Shown: one piece after another, positions 34,617-43,453 of the stretch | Numbering within the stretch: the first letter of the stretch is position 1 | Layout of the letters: each line of letters starts with the position of its first letter | Assembly: GCA_947453335.1 (NCBI GenBank) | Contig: CANGFP010000003.1 | Location: forward strand, 96,704-160,703 | Source: Opitutia bacterium | Lineage (GTDB): Bacteria; Verrucomicrobiota; Verrucomicrobiia; Opitutales; UBA953 | Direction: 5' to 3' | Length of the DNA stretch: 64,000 nt | The notes under the pieces: generated by a model | Database searches by the model: none | What the model was told of the DNA's origin: nothing | Seen by the model: only the letters and a program-made list of their open reading frames with translations | Position numbers and translations under genes: made by a program

Positions 34617-36599
34617 ATGAGCGCGCGATCACTCCTCTGCCTTCTGCTTGGTGGCCTCCTGGCCTACGCCGAAGATTCGCTGCCGCCGCTGCGCGACGGC
34701 AAGGTCCTGCAGAACCTGACCGAGCTCTGGGATGACTACGACCCGCGCAAGGAACCGCTCGCCGACGAGACCCTCAAGGAGTGGGAGAAGGACGGCATCG
34801 TCTGCCGCGTCGTACGCTATCAGGTCGGCGTGTTCAAGGGCCAGCCCGTCCGCGTCGCGGCCTTCTACGCCTTCCCCAAGGGCGCGCTCGGGCTCCCTGC
34901 CCTGCTCCACATCCACGGCGGCGGCCAATCGGCCAGCCTCGCCGCGGTCGTGACCGACGCCAAGCACGGCTACGCCAGCCTCTCGCTGAACTGGGGCGGC
35001 AACAAGATGACCCTCGCCGACGGCTCCACCTACGACGGGCCGAACACCGACTGGGGCGCGCTCGACGCCACCCACCCCCCGCAGCGCAACAAGGTCAACC
35101 ACTTCGCCGGCGGCACCGCGCCCGACGCCTTCACGCTCGATGCGGTCGATTCCCCCCGCAACGACAACTGGTTCCTCGTGACCCTCGCGGCCCGCCGCGG
35201 CCTGACCTACCTGGAACGCCGCCCCGAGGCGAACCGCGAACGCCTCGGCGTCTACGGCCATTCCATGGGCGGACGGCTCACCGTGCAGCTCACCGGCATC
35301 GACAGGCGCGTCAAGGCCGCCGCGCCCTCGTGCGGCGGATCGGGCGACCTTCTGGCCACGCCGGACGAGATGCCCGGCGGCCAGCGCTCGAAGGCCACGC
35401 CCCTCGCGCTCGCGTGCACCTCGGAGAACCCGTACATCGCGCGGCTCAACGTCCCCATCCTCTGGATCTCGCCCACGAACGACTTCCACGCGCAGATGGA
35501 CAACATGGCCTGGAACTGGCGGAACGTCCCGGACCGCCTCCTCCGGCTGAGCATCTCGCCGCACCTGAACCACCGGCACGACGACGCCAGCGCGCTCGCC
35601 CAGCACATGTGGTTCGAGCATCACCTCGTCGGCCGCGGCGGCCTGGTGCCCGAGCAGCCCGCGATCAGCATCGAAGCCGGCCGCGTCACCCGCGTCGTGG
35701 TCACGCCCGAAGCGCTCAAGCCCAACGTCGACGTCCGCGTCTACGTCACGCAGGACACGCATGCGCTCTCGCGCTTCTGGCGGCGCGTGCCCGTCCGCCG
35801 CGAAGGCGCCGCCTTCGCCGCGATCGTCCCGCTCACGGACCTCTCCCGCCCGCTCTTCGCGTTCGCGAACGTCAGCTACGCGACCGCGGAGGAATACGGG
35901 CACATCGCGACCACCCCGGGCGTCGCGAACTCGCCCACCTACCAGTTCAGCACGCGCGAAGCCTGGGTCACCGCCGAGAAGCTGCGGGCCAGCGGAGCGA
36001 TCGCCTTGGACCAGCCCGAACGCCTCGTCTCGACGGACAGCGCCGGCCTCGCCGACTGGTATCTCCTGAACCGCGGACATGCCGCGCTCTGGAGCCTGCA
36101 TACGCGCAAGATCAAGGACCCCAAATGGCGCGGCCCCGACGGCGCCAAGCTCGCCTTCCGCGTCGCCGCCCGCACCGAGGATGTCCTCGCGGTGAGACTC
36201 ACCCTTAACGAATGGGGCGCGTTCGGCCCTGGCCCCAAGACCGAATACGCCGCGCACGTCGCGCTGAAGCCCGTGGACGGCTGGGCCGACGTCGAAGTCT
36301 CGACGGCGGATTTCGCGCCGCTGAACGGGGCGAAGACACCGCTGAAGGACTGGTCGACCCTGACCGAACTGACGCTCACCCCCGTCGTGCCCGCGGAACT
36401 CAAGGACAAGGGCCTCAGCAACGGCCAAGCCTGGTCAAAGGGCACCGAACCGCGCATCCAGGACCTGCGCTGGATCGGCGGGACCTATCTTGGCGTCCGG
36501 ACGGCTCCGGCGGAACTGAGCGAAGCCGACCGCACCAAGACCTTCAACGACTCCATCAAGCAGTCCCTCGAGCGCGAGAAGCAGGACGCCAGGAAGTGA
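34617..36599 (+). CDS. secreted alpha/beta hydrolase (acetyl xylan esterase-like)
   Basis: A 660-residue exported protein with a signal peptide (MSARSLLCLLLGGLLAYAE). An alpha/beta-hydrolase domain follows: the oxyanion segment LLHIHGGGQ near residue 100, the nucleophile elbow YGHSMGGR near residue 214, WISPTNDFH for the acid and HLNHRHDD for the histidine. The C-terminal 250 residues are beta-rich, with a possible carbohydrate-binding role (VRLTLNEWGAFGPGP, YAAHVALKPVDGWADVEV). This fits esterases that remove acyl groups from plant or algal polysaccharides; the substrate is not known. It stands alone. Confidence 0.72.
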   Translation: MSARSLLCLLLGGLLAYAEDSLPPLRDGKVLQNLTELWDDYDPRKEPLADETLKEWEKDGIVCRVVRYQVGVFKGQPVRVAAFYAFPKGALGLPALLHIHGGGQSASLAAVVTDAKHGYASLSLNWGGNKMTLADGSTYDGPNTDWGALDATHPPQRNKVNHFAGGTAPDAFTLDAVDSPRNDNWFLVTLAARRGLTYLERRPEANRERLGVYGHSMGGRLTVQLTGIDRRVKAAAPSCGGSGDLLATPDEMPGGQRSKATPLALACTSENPYIARLNVPILWISPTNDFHAQMDNMAWNWRNVPDRLLRLSISPHLNHRHDDASALAQHMWFEHHLVGRGGLVPEQPAISIEAGRVTRVVVTPEALKPNVDVRVYVTQDTHALSRFWRRVPVRREGAAFAAIVPLTDLSRPLFAFANVSYATAEEYGHIATTPGVANSPTYQFSTREAWVTAEKLRASGAIALDQPERLVSTDSAGLADWYLLNRGHAALWSLHTRKIKDPKWRGPDGAKLAFRVAARTEDVLAVRLTLNEWGAFGPGPKTEYAAHVALKPVDGWADVEVSTADFAPLNGAKTPLKDWSTLTELTLTPVVPAELKDKGLSNGQAWSKGTEPRIQDLRWIGGTYLGVRTAPAELSEADRTKTFNDSIKQSLEREKQDARK

Positions 36600-36796
36600 G
36601 GCCGAGCGGGGGCGGGGGCGCCGTCATGCGGCGCGACTAGGCAGGGATGGCGCCACGCCCTGTCCTCTTGATGCATCTCGAGGTCGTGACGCCGTCCCGA
36701 CCCTACCCGAGGCAGGGGCGACCCCGCCGCGGACCGCTATCCGCTTGTGTTGTCATCGGCCCTAAACTCCATACTCCCCTCCCTAGTCGCCGCACC
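36600..36796. repeat. spacer with unit A at 36682-36707
   Basis: A degenerate hairpin (CAGGGATGGCGCCACGCCCTG) lies at about 36642-36662. The inverse unit A at 36682-36707 follows. The remaining 90 bases upstream of tgt may contain its promoter; no consensus box is clear. Confidence 0.5.
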
Positions 36797-37939
36797 ATGT
36801 TCACCCTCCTGAAGACCGACACGCAGACCGCCGCCCGCCTGGGCGTGCTCAAGACCCCGCACGGCGAGGTCAAGACCCCGGTCTTCATGCCCGTCGGCAC
36901 GCAGGCGACCGTGAAGGGCCTCTCCCCGCAGCAGGTCGAGGAGACCGGCGCCCAGATCCTGCTCAGCAACACCTACCACCTGAACCTGCGGCCCGGCCGC
37001 GAGATCGTCCGCGCCGCGGGCGGCCTCCACAAGTTCATGCATTGGGACAAGCCGATCCTCACGGACAGCGGCGGCTTCCAGGTCTTCTCGTTGGCGAAGC
37101 TCCGCACGATCACCGACGAAGGCATCCACTTCAGCTCGCACCTCGACGGCAACAAGCTCTTCCTCGACGTGAAGGACTGCTTCGACATCCAGGACGCGCT
37201 GGGTTCGGACATCGCCATGGTCCTGGACGAGTGCCCGCCGTACCCGTGCGAACGCGCCGCCTGCGAAGTCGCCGTGACCCGCTCGATCCGCTGGGCCAAG
37301 GAGATGCTCGAGCTCGCGAAGTCGCGCGGCTTCTTCGATTCCGGCCGCCTGCTCTTCTGCATCAACCAAGGCTCCGTGTACGACGACCTCCGCATCCGCT
37401 GCGCCGAGGAGCTCGGCGGGCTGGACTTCCCCGGCCACGCCATCGGCGGCGTCAGCGTCGGCGAACCCGAGGAGCACATGCTGCACCAGGTCGGCCTCGT
37501 CGCCCCGCGCCTCCCGGCGCACAAGCCCCGCTACGTCATGGGCGTCGGCACGCCCCCGCAGCTCCTGCGCATGGTCGCGCTCGGCGCGGACATGTTCGAC
37601 TGCACGATGCCGACGCGCATCGGCCGGCACGGCGGCGCGTTCACGCCGGACGGCCCCGTCAGCGTGAAGCACCTGCGTTACCGCGAGGACCATCGCCCGC
37701 TCGTCGAAGGCATGGACAACTACACCTGCCGCCACTTCACGCGCGCCTACCTACGCCACCTGCACCACGCCGGCGAGCAGCTGGGCGGCACCCTCCTCGC
37801 GCTGCACAACATCCATTTCCTGCAGGACCTCATGGAGCAGGCCCGCGCGCACATCGCCGCCGGCGACTTCGCCTCGTGGTCCAAGGCCTGGTGCGAACGC
37901 TACGAAGCCGGCGCGAAGGATGAAATCCCGGCGGACTGA
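36797..37939 (+). CDS. tgt: tRNA-guanine (queuine) transglycosylase, altered zinc site
   Basis: A 380-residue enzyme that exchanges the wobble guanine of GUN anticodons for preQ1. LTDSGGFQVFSL (Asp93) and FDCTMPTR (nucleophile Asp268) are intact, and the offset to E. coli Tgt is a constant four residues. At the zinc site the E. coli ligands Cys302, Cys304, Cys307 and His333 correspond to Met306, Asn308, Cys311 and His337, so two of four ligands are missing. The surrounding motif (YTCRHFTRAYLRHL) is otherwise normal. Start ATG at 36797 matches the family N-terminus. A reduced-zinc or inactive form is possible. Confidence 0.88.
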   Translation: MFTLLKTDTQTAARLGVLKTPHGEVKTPVFMPVGTQATVKGLSPQQVEETGAQILLSNTYHLNLRPGREIVRAAGGLHKFMHWDKPILTDSGGFQVFSLAKLRTITDEGIHFSSHLDGNKLFLDVKDCFDIQDALGSDIAMVLDECPPYPCERAACEVAVTRSIRWAKEMLELAKSRGFFDSGRLLFCINQGSVYDDLRIRCAEELGGLDFPGHAIGGVSVGEPEEHMLHQVGLVAPRLPAHKPRYVMGVGTPPQLLRMVALGADMFDCTMPTRIGRHGGAFTPDGPVSVKHLRYREDHRPLVEGMDNYTCRHFTRAYLRHLHHAGEQLGGTLLALHNIHFLQDLMEQARAHIAAGDFASWSKAWCERYEAGAKDEIPAD

Positions 37940-38276
37940 TCGCGGGCGAAGGCGGTGGAGGGGATGGGGGAGGTAGAGGGGATAGGGGATAGGGGTTGGG
38001 GGATGGGGGTTGGGGGATGGGGGTTGGGCAGAGCCGAAGATTACCGGGTTCAGATTACTGATTACGGAGAGAGGGCGGAGTCCGACGCGGGTTGCGGGTC
38101 GAGGGGTGCGGGTCGGGGAAAGCGTAGAGGGCGGCGGGGAGTTTCCAACCGCCAACCCCTAACCGCTTTCACCGGGGGCTGATGGACTGCAGATTCTGTA
38201 ATCGGAAATCGGCACTCCGTACTCTTCTCCTCAACCCGCAACCCGAGACCCGCAACCCTCTCGCTTTAGCCTACGG
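37940..38276. repeat. repeat-rich spacer
   Basis: No gene. A GGGATGGGGGTTGGG tract lies at 37995-38030, GATTACTGATTACGG at 38053-38067, and the GGGTTGCGGGTCGAGGGG module with GTAGAGGGCGGCGGGGAG at 38089-38142. CTAACCGC is at about 38158 and CTGTAATCGGAAATCGGCAC at 38196-38215. It ends with TAGCCTACGGCTA, a short hairpin beside the stop of the next gene. Confidence 0.55.
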
Positions 38277-38645
38277 CTAAAGCGAGAAGCTTTCGCCGCA
38301 GGAGCAGCTCGCCTTGGCGTTCGGGTTGGAGAACTTGAAGCCCCCACCGATCATCTTGTCGGAGTAATCGAGCACGGTTCCTCGGAGGTAGAGGGCGGAC
38401 TTCGGGTCGACCAGGACCTCGACGGACTGGGAGCGCACGAGGATGTCGCCGGCCTTCGAGGCCCCGACGAAACGCAGCTTATAGGACAGCCCGTTGCAGC
38501 CACCGCCGGAGATGGCGACGCGCAGGAACCGCCCATCGGCCTCGCGGGCCGCCAAGGCGCGGACCTTCGTGCCGGCCGGGGCGGTCAGCTGGATCAGGCG
38601 TTCATCGGCGACGCGGGGCTCGGCAGGCTGGACGGAGGCATCCAT
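38277..38645 (-). CDS. A-type iron-sulfur carrier (IscA/ErpA family)
   Basis: A 122-residue HesB/IscA-family protein that passes Fe-S clusters to target enzymes. SGGGCNGLSYKL gives the first cluster cysteine and CSCGESFSL the other two; GTVLDYSDKMIGGGFKFSNPN is the conserved core. The N-terminal 20 residues are an extension. An in-frame TTG at 38654 is rejected in favour of the ATG. ErpA, IscA and SufA cannot be told apart by sequence alone. Confidence 0.85.
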   Translation of the reverse strand: MDASVQPAEPRVADERLIQLTAPAGTKVRALAAREADGRFLRVAISGGGCNGLSYKLRFVGASKAGDILVRSQSVEVLVDPKSALYLRGTVLDYSDKMIGGGFKFSNPNAKASCSCGESFSL

Positions 38646-38749
38646 CCCGCCCAAAGTAGACCCCTAGGCCCCCTACGCAAGCCCCACGGCCAAATCAGGC
38701 TTGCCCGCCCCCCTTCCGACCCCCATTTTGGATGACCTACGGTCGGTCC

Positions 38750-38826
38750 GGTTGCGTAGCTCAGTTGGTTAGAGCGCTACATTCACATTGTAGATGTCAC
38801 AGGTTCGAGTCCTGTCGCGACCACCA
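38750..38826 (+). tRNA. tRNA-Val (anticodon CAC)
   Basis: A complete 77-base cloverleaf: acceptor GGTTGCG pairs with CGCGACC (one G-U), the D arm is GCTC/GAGC, anticodon stem CTACA/TGTAG encloses loop TTCACAT with anticodon CAC, the variable loop has five bases, and the T arm is ACAGG/CCTGT with TTCGAGT. The 3' CCA is encoded (38824-38826). Confidence 0.95.
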
Positions 38827-38880
38827 CCGTCGGTTTCCCCTTCCCTCTCGCCGGCCGCGGCGGGACGGGGTACGCGCAGG

Positions 38881-38930
38881 CTTACTTTATAATTTTATAA
38901 TTTTACTGACAGTATTGTAATTAAATGTTC
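38881..38930 (+). promoter_or_regulatory. AT-rich stretch with two TATAAT boxes
   Basis: Two exact TATAAT hexamers (38888-38893 and 38896-38901) and a GTAATTAAAT run stand out in otherwise GC-rich sequence, 55-120 bases before the ATG at 39000. No good -35 box is seen. This is probably the promoter of the next gene. Confidence 0.35.
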
Positions 38931-38999
38931 CCATCCGACTGTCGATTAATACTTGTGGGAAGTCGCCGCCTAGTCCCTTCTTCCAACTTCGACCTGCAA

Positions 39000-39347
39000 A
39001 TGTCCGAAAACCCCAAGAATTCCGACCAAATCAAAGAAACCCTGGAGGAAATCCACGGGATTCACGGGAAAAAGTGCAATTGCACGATGTCGCTCCGCGC
39101 GGACCTCTGGCTGCGCCACACCGGGGATGACCTCGAGCTCACCCCTTCCAACTTCCATGGGGCCCTCGCCGAGTGGCTCGTCAACACCGGCCTCGTGGAG
39201 AAAAGCGCCCAGACGCACGTCGAAGCCGCGCTCTACTGCCTCGGCGTGACGAATTCGAACAACCTCTTCCAGAAGGTGCAGCAAGGCAAGATGGGCCCGT
39301 ACGGCATCGGCAAGAACGGCCGCCGCAACGGCAACAAGAAGAAGTAA
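39000..39347 (+). CDS. hypothetical protein
   Basis: A 115-residue protein. ATG 39000 gives MSENPKNSDQIKETLEEIHG. A cysteine pair KKCNC near residues 24-28, the segment SNFHGALAEWLVNTGLVEKS, and a basic tail (GRRNGNKKK) follow. There are no membrane segments. The family is not recognised. An AT-rich promoter-like stretch lies upstream and a repeat-filled spacer downstream. Confidence 0.5.
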   Translation: MSENPKNSDQIKETLEEIHGIHGKKCNCTMSLRADLWLRHTGDDLELTPSNFHGALAEWLVNTGLVEKSAQTHVEAALYCLGVTNSNNLFQKVQQGKMGPYGIGKNGRRNGNKKK

Positions 39348-39740
39348 GCACGGCGGAGCCCGTGGAGGGTTGCGGGTTGAGGGGTGCGGGTTGAGGAGAG
39401 CGAAGATTGCGGAGTGCTGAGTCGAGTGCTGGATCGAGGAAGGCGTAGAGATCGGAGTCGAGGGTGGAGAGATACAGGAGAGTACGGAGTACAGATTACT
39501 GATTACGGGGCATAAGGCGGCGGGGTGTTTCCTGCCGCTTACCTCTAACCGCGTCTACAGGGGACCTGTTGACCAAGGGTTGTGTCGCCGCGGTGCGGCG
39601 AAGCTTTTTACGGGTAGGGTCGGGACGGCGTCACGACCTAGGGATGGCTAGTGGCGCAAGTGATTCGGCGAACGGACGCGACGCAGTCGCGTCCCTACCC
39701 GATACAACTAGGTCGTGACGCCGTCCCGACCCTACCTCCG
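39348..39740. repeat. repeat-rich spacer with A-B-A REP cluster
   Basis: No gene. GGGTTGCGGGTTGAGGGG lies at about 39366-39385, GAGTCGAGTGCTGGATCGAG at 39419-39438, and GATTACTGATTACGG at 39495-39509. GTGTCGCCGCGGTGCGGCG is at 39582-39600. Units A-B-A' occupy 39613-39638, 39667-39699 and 39711-39736. The last ends four bases from the priA stop and may act as its terminator. Confidence 0.65.
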
Positions 39741-41999
39741 TCACCCGCAGTCTTGGGCGTCGACGTCGAGGACGTCGATGACGTCGTCGTCGCGGAGGAT
39801 CTTGGCGCGCAACGGCAACGCCGCGGCGAGGAAGGACTTCACGCCGGAGACGAAGTACCAGATGTGCACGCGGTGCTGATCCTGCACGCGCTCGAAGGGG
39901 CACGGCGCCGGGCCCCGGACCTCGGCGAGGCCGGGGTGCAGGCGTTCGAGCTCCTGGACCCACGCGTCGGCGACGAAGTTGACCTTCTCGGCGTTGCGGC
40001 CCCGGAACACATGGCGGATGAGGTGGCGCTCCGGCGGATAGCCGAACTCGGAACGCTTCACCAGCTCCGCCGCGGCGAAACCATGGAAGTCGAGCCGCTT
40101 GGCGAACTGCACCGGGTCGGACGCCGGCTGGAACGTCTGCACCACCACCGCCCCTTCGAGGTTCCCGCGCCCCGCGCGACCCGCCACCTGCGTCAGCAGC
40201 TGGAACGTCCGCTCGGACGCGCGGAAATCGGGCAGCTGCAGGGACAGGTCGGCGTCGATGATGCCCACCAACGTCACGCGCGGGAAATCGAGTCCCTTGG
40301 CGATCATCTGCGTCCCCAGGAGCATGTCGTAGCGGCCCGCGCGGAAGTCCGACAGCACTTTACGGAACAGGTCCTTCTTGGCCATCGTGTCGGCGTCGAT
40401 GCGGGCGACGCGGGCGCGCGGGAACATCCGATGGATGACCTCCTCCACCTTCTGGGTGCCGTACCCCTTCCAGCGCACCTTGGGCGAACGGCACTTCGGG
40501 CAGACCGCCGGAGCCGGCTCGCGGTGGTCGCAGAGGTGGCAACGCGCCGTGTGGTCGGTCGAGTGGAGCGTCAACGACACCGAGCAGCGCGGGCATTGCA
40601 CCGCCTCGCCGCAATCCGGGCAGACGAGCGAACGCGAATGCCCGCGGCGGTTGAGGAACAAAATCGCCTGCTCGCCCTTGCGAAGCCGCTCGTGGATGCC
40701 GTCGACCAGCTCGCGCGACAGCACGTTCTGGCCCTTCGAATGCAGCACCTCGCGCCGCATGTCCACGATGCGGAAGGCCGGCATCGGGCGGTCGTCCACG
40801 CGCTTCGGCATCGGGTTGAGCACGTAGCGCCCGGCCTGCGCGTTCTTCCACGTCTCCAGCGACGGCGTCGCGGAACCCAGCACGCAGGCCGCGCCGAGGA
40901 GCGACGCGCGCATCACCGCGACGTCGCGGCCGTGGTACATCGGCGTCTCGCCCTGCTTGAAGGACGGCTCATGCTCCTCGTCGACCACGATCAGACGCAG
41001 GTTGGGCAACGGCGCGAAGACGGCGGAACGCGCGCCGACGACCACGCGGGCCTGCCCGAGGGACATCGCCATCCACGCGTCGAAACGCTCGCCGGCGGAA
41101 AGATGGCTGTGCCAGACCACCACCTTGGCGCCGAGGTCGGCGAGCCGCGAACGCAGGCGACCGACCGTCTGGGGCGTCAGGGCGACCTCGGGCACGAGGA
41201 AGATCGCGGAGCCGCCTTCGGCGACGACCTTGCGGATCAGGGCCACGTAGACCTCGGTCTTGCCCGAACCCGTCACGCCGTGCAGCAGGTGGGCCTTGAA
41301 CGCCTTGCGGTCCAGGCTCTCGGACACCGAAGCCACCGCGGCGGCCTGGTCGACGTTGAGCTGATGTCCGGAGGACGCGACGGATTCCGCCTCCGAGAAC
41401 GGGTCCTCGTAGGCGACGCGCCAGAGCACGCTGGCATCCTCCTTGACCGTACCGGCCTTGAGGAGCGCATCGACCGCCTGCTGGGAGACCCCGAGACCCG
41501 TGACCATCTTGGCGCGGTCGGCGGGCTCCTTCTGCGACGCCAGGTAGTCGAGCACCTGCGCCTGGCGCGGGGCCTTACGGCGGAGCTTCGCCAACGCCTC
41601 GGCGTCGGGCAAGGCGACCAGCGTCAGGAGACGGCGCAGCACGGGACGGACCCCCTTGCGCACCGCGGAAGGCAGCACGGTCTCGAGGACCGAGTTGAGC
41701 CCGCAGCCGTAGTAACCCGCCATCCATTCGGCGAGCCTGCAGACATCGGGGGTCAGCACCGGCTGCTCGTGCTCGAGCAGGATGATGCTGCGCAGCTTGG
41801 CGGCGGGCGGCGGCTCGGCGGGGTATTTCCAGACCACGCCCAAGCTCGTGCGACCCCCGAGAGGGACGCGGACCAGCTGACCGACCTGCAACGTGTCCTT
41901 GAGCGCCGCCGGGACCGAGTACGAGTAGGCCCGGGCCCCGCCGTCGAACGGGACCACCTCGGCCACGCCGGGTTCGATTTCGCCGAAGAGATCGGGCAC
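39741..41999 (-). CDS. priA: primosomal replication helicase PriA
   Basis: A 752-residue PriA that reloads the replicative helicase at stalled forks. The 3'-DNA-binding N-terminal domain (YSYSVPAALKDTLQVGQLV) is followed by Walker A GVTGSGKT near residue 238, VVDEEHEPSFKQ (DEEH) near 330, and LGSATPSLE. A zinc-binding insert has paired CxxC motifs (CPDCGEAVQCPRC, CHLCDH, CPKC) at about 455-500. The start is a GTG at 41999. All motifs are intact. The spacing to the upstream esterase is 58 bases. Confidence 0.93.
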   Translation of the reverse strand: MPDLFGEIEPGVAEVVPFDGGARAYSYSVPAALKDTLQVGQLVRVPLGGRTSLGVVWKYPAEPPPAAKLRSIILLEHEQPVLTPDVCRLAEWMAGYYGCGLNSVLETVLPSAVRKGVRPVLRRLLTLVALPDAEALAKLRRKAPRQAQVLDYLASQKEPADRAKMVTGLGVSQQAVDALLKAGTVKEDASVLWRVAYEDPFSEAESVASSGHQLNVDQAAAVASVSESLDRKAFKAHLLHGVTGSGKTEVYVALIRKVVAEGGSAIFLVPEVALTPQTVGRLRSRLADLGAKVVVWHSHLSAGERFDAWMAMSLGQARVVVGARSAVFAPLPNLRLIVVDEEHEPSFKQGETPMYHGRDVAVMRASLLGAACVLGSATPSLETWKNAQAGRYVLNPMPKRVDDRPMPAFRIVDMRREVLHSKGQNVLSRELVDGIHERLRKGEQAILFLNRRGHSRSLVCPDCGEAVQCPRCSVSLTLHSTDHTARCHLCDHREPAPAVCPKCRSPKVRWKGYGTQKVEEVIHRMFPRARVARIDADTMAKKDLFRKVLSDFRAGRYDMLLGTQMIAKGLDFPRVTLVGIIDADLSLQLPDFRASERTFQLLTQVAGRAGRGNLEGAVVVQTFQPASDPVQFAKRLDFHGFAAAELVKRSEFGYPPERHLIRHVFRGRNAEKVNFVADAWVQELERLHPGLAEVRGPAPCPFERVQDQHRVHIWYFVSGVKSFLAAALPLRAKILRDDDVIDVLDVDAQDCG

Positions 42000-42057
42000 G
42001 CAGGACAGGTTCGCCTAGCCCCGCCCCGGTTTCAAGCCGAGGCCGAGCCGCGACGCA

Positions 42058-43221
42058 TCATTTCCCTTCGGGCTTCTCGCCTTTGACGAACGGACTCGGC
42101 GCGATGACCACCTGGGCGGGGTCGTCGGGATGGGTCGGGTCGAAAGGCTTCACGTCGGGCGCCAGGAAGGCCGCGAGGCCAGGAACCCCTTGGCGGATGC
42201 CTTCCACGACGCATCGGGCCATCTCATAGGCCCCGTAGGCGCTGAAATGCGTGTCGTCGCGGAGCGGCTCGGTCTGGCCCGGGAAGGTCCCGGCCGGGTA
42301 GTGCAGCAAGGCCAGCTTGCTCTTCTCGACGCCCAAGGCCTGGTAGACCTGCTTGGAGGTCGCGTTGAGGTCGACCAGCGGGACCCCCCGCTCCTTGGCC
42401 ACGCGACGCGCCGCCTCGGGGAAGTCGCCGAGGGATTCCGTCACCTGCCCCTTGTCGTCGAAGCGCCGACGCGCCACGGCCGTCACCAGGACCGGCTGCG
42501 CGCCCTTGGCCTGGATCGCGTCGAGGTAGTCGCGGAGACGCTGCGCGTAGGTCGTGAACGCGCCCACGCCCTCCCCTTTCTCCTTCTGGTCGTTATGGCC
42601 GAACTGGATGAGCACGAAGTCCCCCTTCCGCAGCTGGGAGAGGACCTTGTCGAGCCGATGTTCGCCTTGGAACGAGCGCAGCGCGCGGCCGGATTCGGCG
42701 TGGTTGGCGACCACCGCGCGTTCACCGACGAAGAGCGGGAACGCCTGGCCCCAGCCCACGTAAGGCTCGCGGACCTGGTCGGTCATCGTGGAGTCCCCCA
42801 CGAGGAAGAGGCGGACCGTCGCGGCCGGCGCGGGCTCGACCGACACGACCTTGGCGCGGGCCGTGGCGCCGAGGAACTCGAGCGACAACCGGTCATCCCA
42901 GTCCGGCGCGCCGCTTTCGCGGGACTTGAGGGACACCCGGCCACCGGCGTATTCAGGACGACGCACATCGACCAGGAAGCGCTTGGTCACGACCTGCCCC
43001 TTAGGCACGGCGACATTGAGCGCGAGCAGACGACGCGCCTCGGCCTTCACCGTGGTCACCGAGTCGACGTCGGACCCGCCGAAAGCCACCGTCACGACGT
43101 ACATCCCCTCTTCCGCCGGACGGCTCAGCGTCGCGGTGGCCTGCGTCGGAGACCCGCGGAATTCGGACGGCGGCTCGGCGGCGATGACGAGAAGAGGCAG
43201 GAGGCAGGCGAGGCGGAGCAT
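42058..43221 (-). CDS. secreted SGNH hydrolase, rhamnogalacturonan acetylesterase-like
   Basis: A 387-residue exported enzyme (signal MLRLACLLPLLVIAAE). A beta-rich N-terminal module of about 120 residues precedes the SGNH domain: block I LVGDSTMTD near 141, block II NHAESGRALRSF, block III FGHNDQ and block V DDTHFSAYGAYEMA. The order and the DDTHFS motif match rhamnogalacturonan acetylesterases, which remove acetyl groups from pectin. Together with the esterase at 34617 this suggests polysaccharide use. Confidence 0.8.
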   Translation of the reverse strand: MLRLACLLPLLVIAAEPPSEFRGSPTQATATLSRPAEEGMYVVTVAFGGSDVDSVTTVKAEARRLLALNVAVPKGQVVTKRFLVDVRRPEYAGGRVSLKSRESGAPDWDDRLSLEFLGATARAKVVSVEPAPAATVRLFLVGDSTMTDQVREPYVGWGQAFPLFVGERAVVANHAESGRALRSFQGEHRLDKVLSQLRKGDFVLIQFGHNDQKEKGEGVGAFTTYAQRLRDYLDAIQAKGAQPVLVTAVARRRFDDKGQVTESLGDFPEAARRVAKERGVPLVDLNATSKQVYQALGVEKSKLALLHYPAGTFPGQTEPLRDDTHFSAYGAYEMARCVVEGIRQGVPGLAAFLAPDVKPFDPTHPDDPAQVVIAPSPFVKGEKPEGK

Positions 43222-43453
43222 GGCGGAGGCAGAATAGATGGCGGAATCGAGGGAAGAGTCGAGGGATGAGTCGAGGGAAGCGTCGAGGACGGGGTCGATG
43301 GCTAAGTCGAGGGAGGCGTAAGATTGCAGAGCACGGATCGCTGATTTCAGCAGGGCTGAACGAGGATGCAGGTCGGTCCGTCATCTGGAATCAGGACTCC
43401 GTAGTCGTTTCGCAACCCCCACCCCTCAACCCGCAACCCGCGCGAGAGCGCCC
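43222..43453. repeat. spacer with tandem GAGTCGAGGGA units
   Basis: Positions 43245-43315 hold six or more degenerate copies of a 12-base unit (GAGTCGAGGGAA, GATGAGTCGAGGGA). Positions 43319-43345 resemble the GATTAC module, and 43382-43440 hold a diverged TCTGGAATCAGGACTCCG and an ACCCCTCAACCCGCAACCC tract. No gene is visible. Confidence 0.55.

Noticed and set aside
38732..38920. Open frame covering the tRNA-Val gene
   Set aside because: It reads through a complete tRNA cloverleaf and has no protein signature.
39651..42086. Plus-strand open frame of 811 codons across priA
   Set aside because: Antisense to PriA, which has all helicase motifs; the frame begins inside REP repeats.
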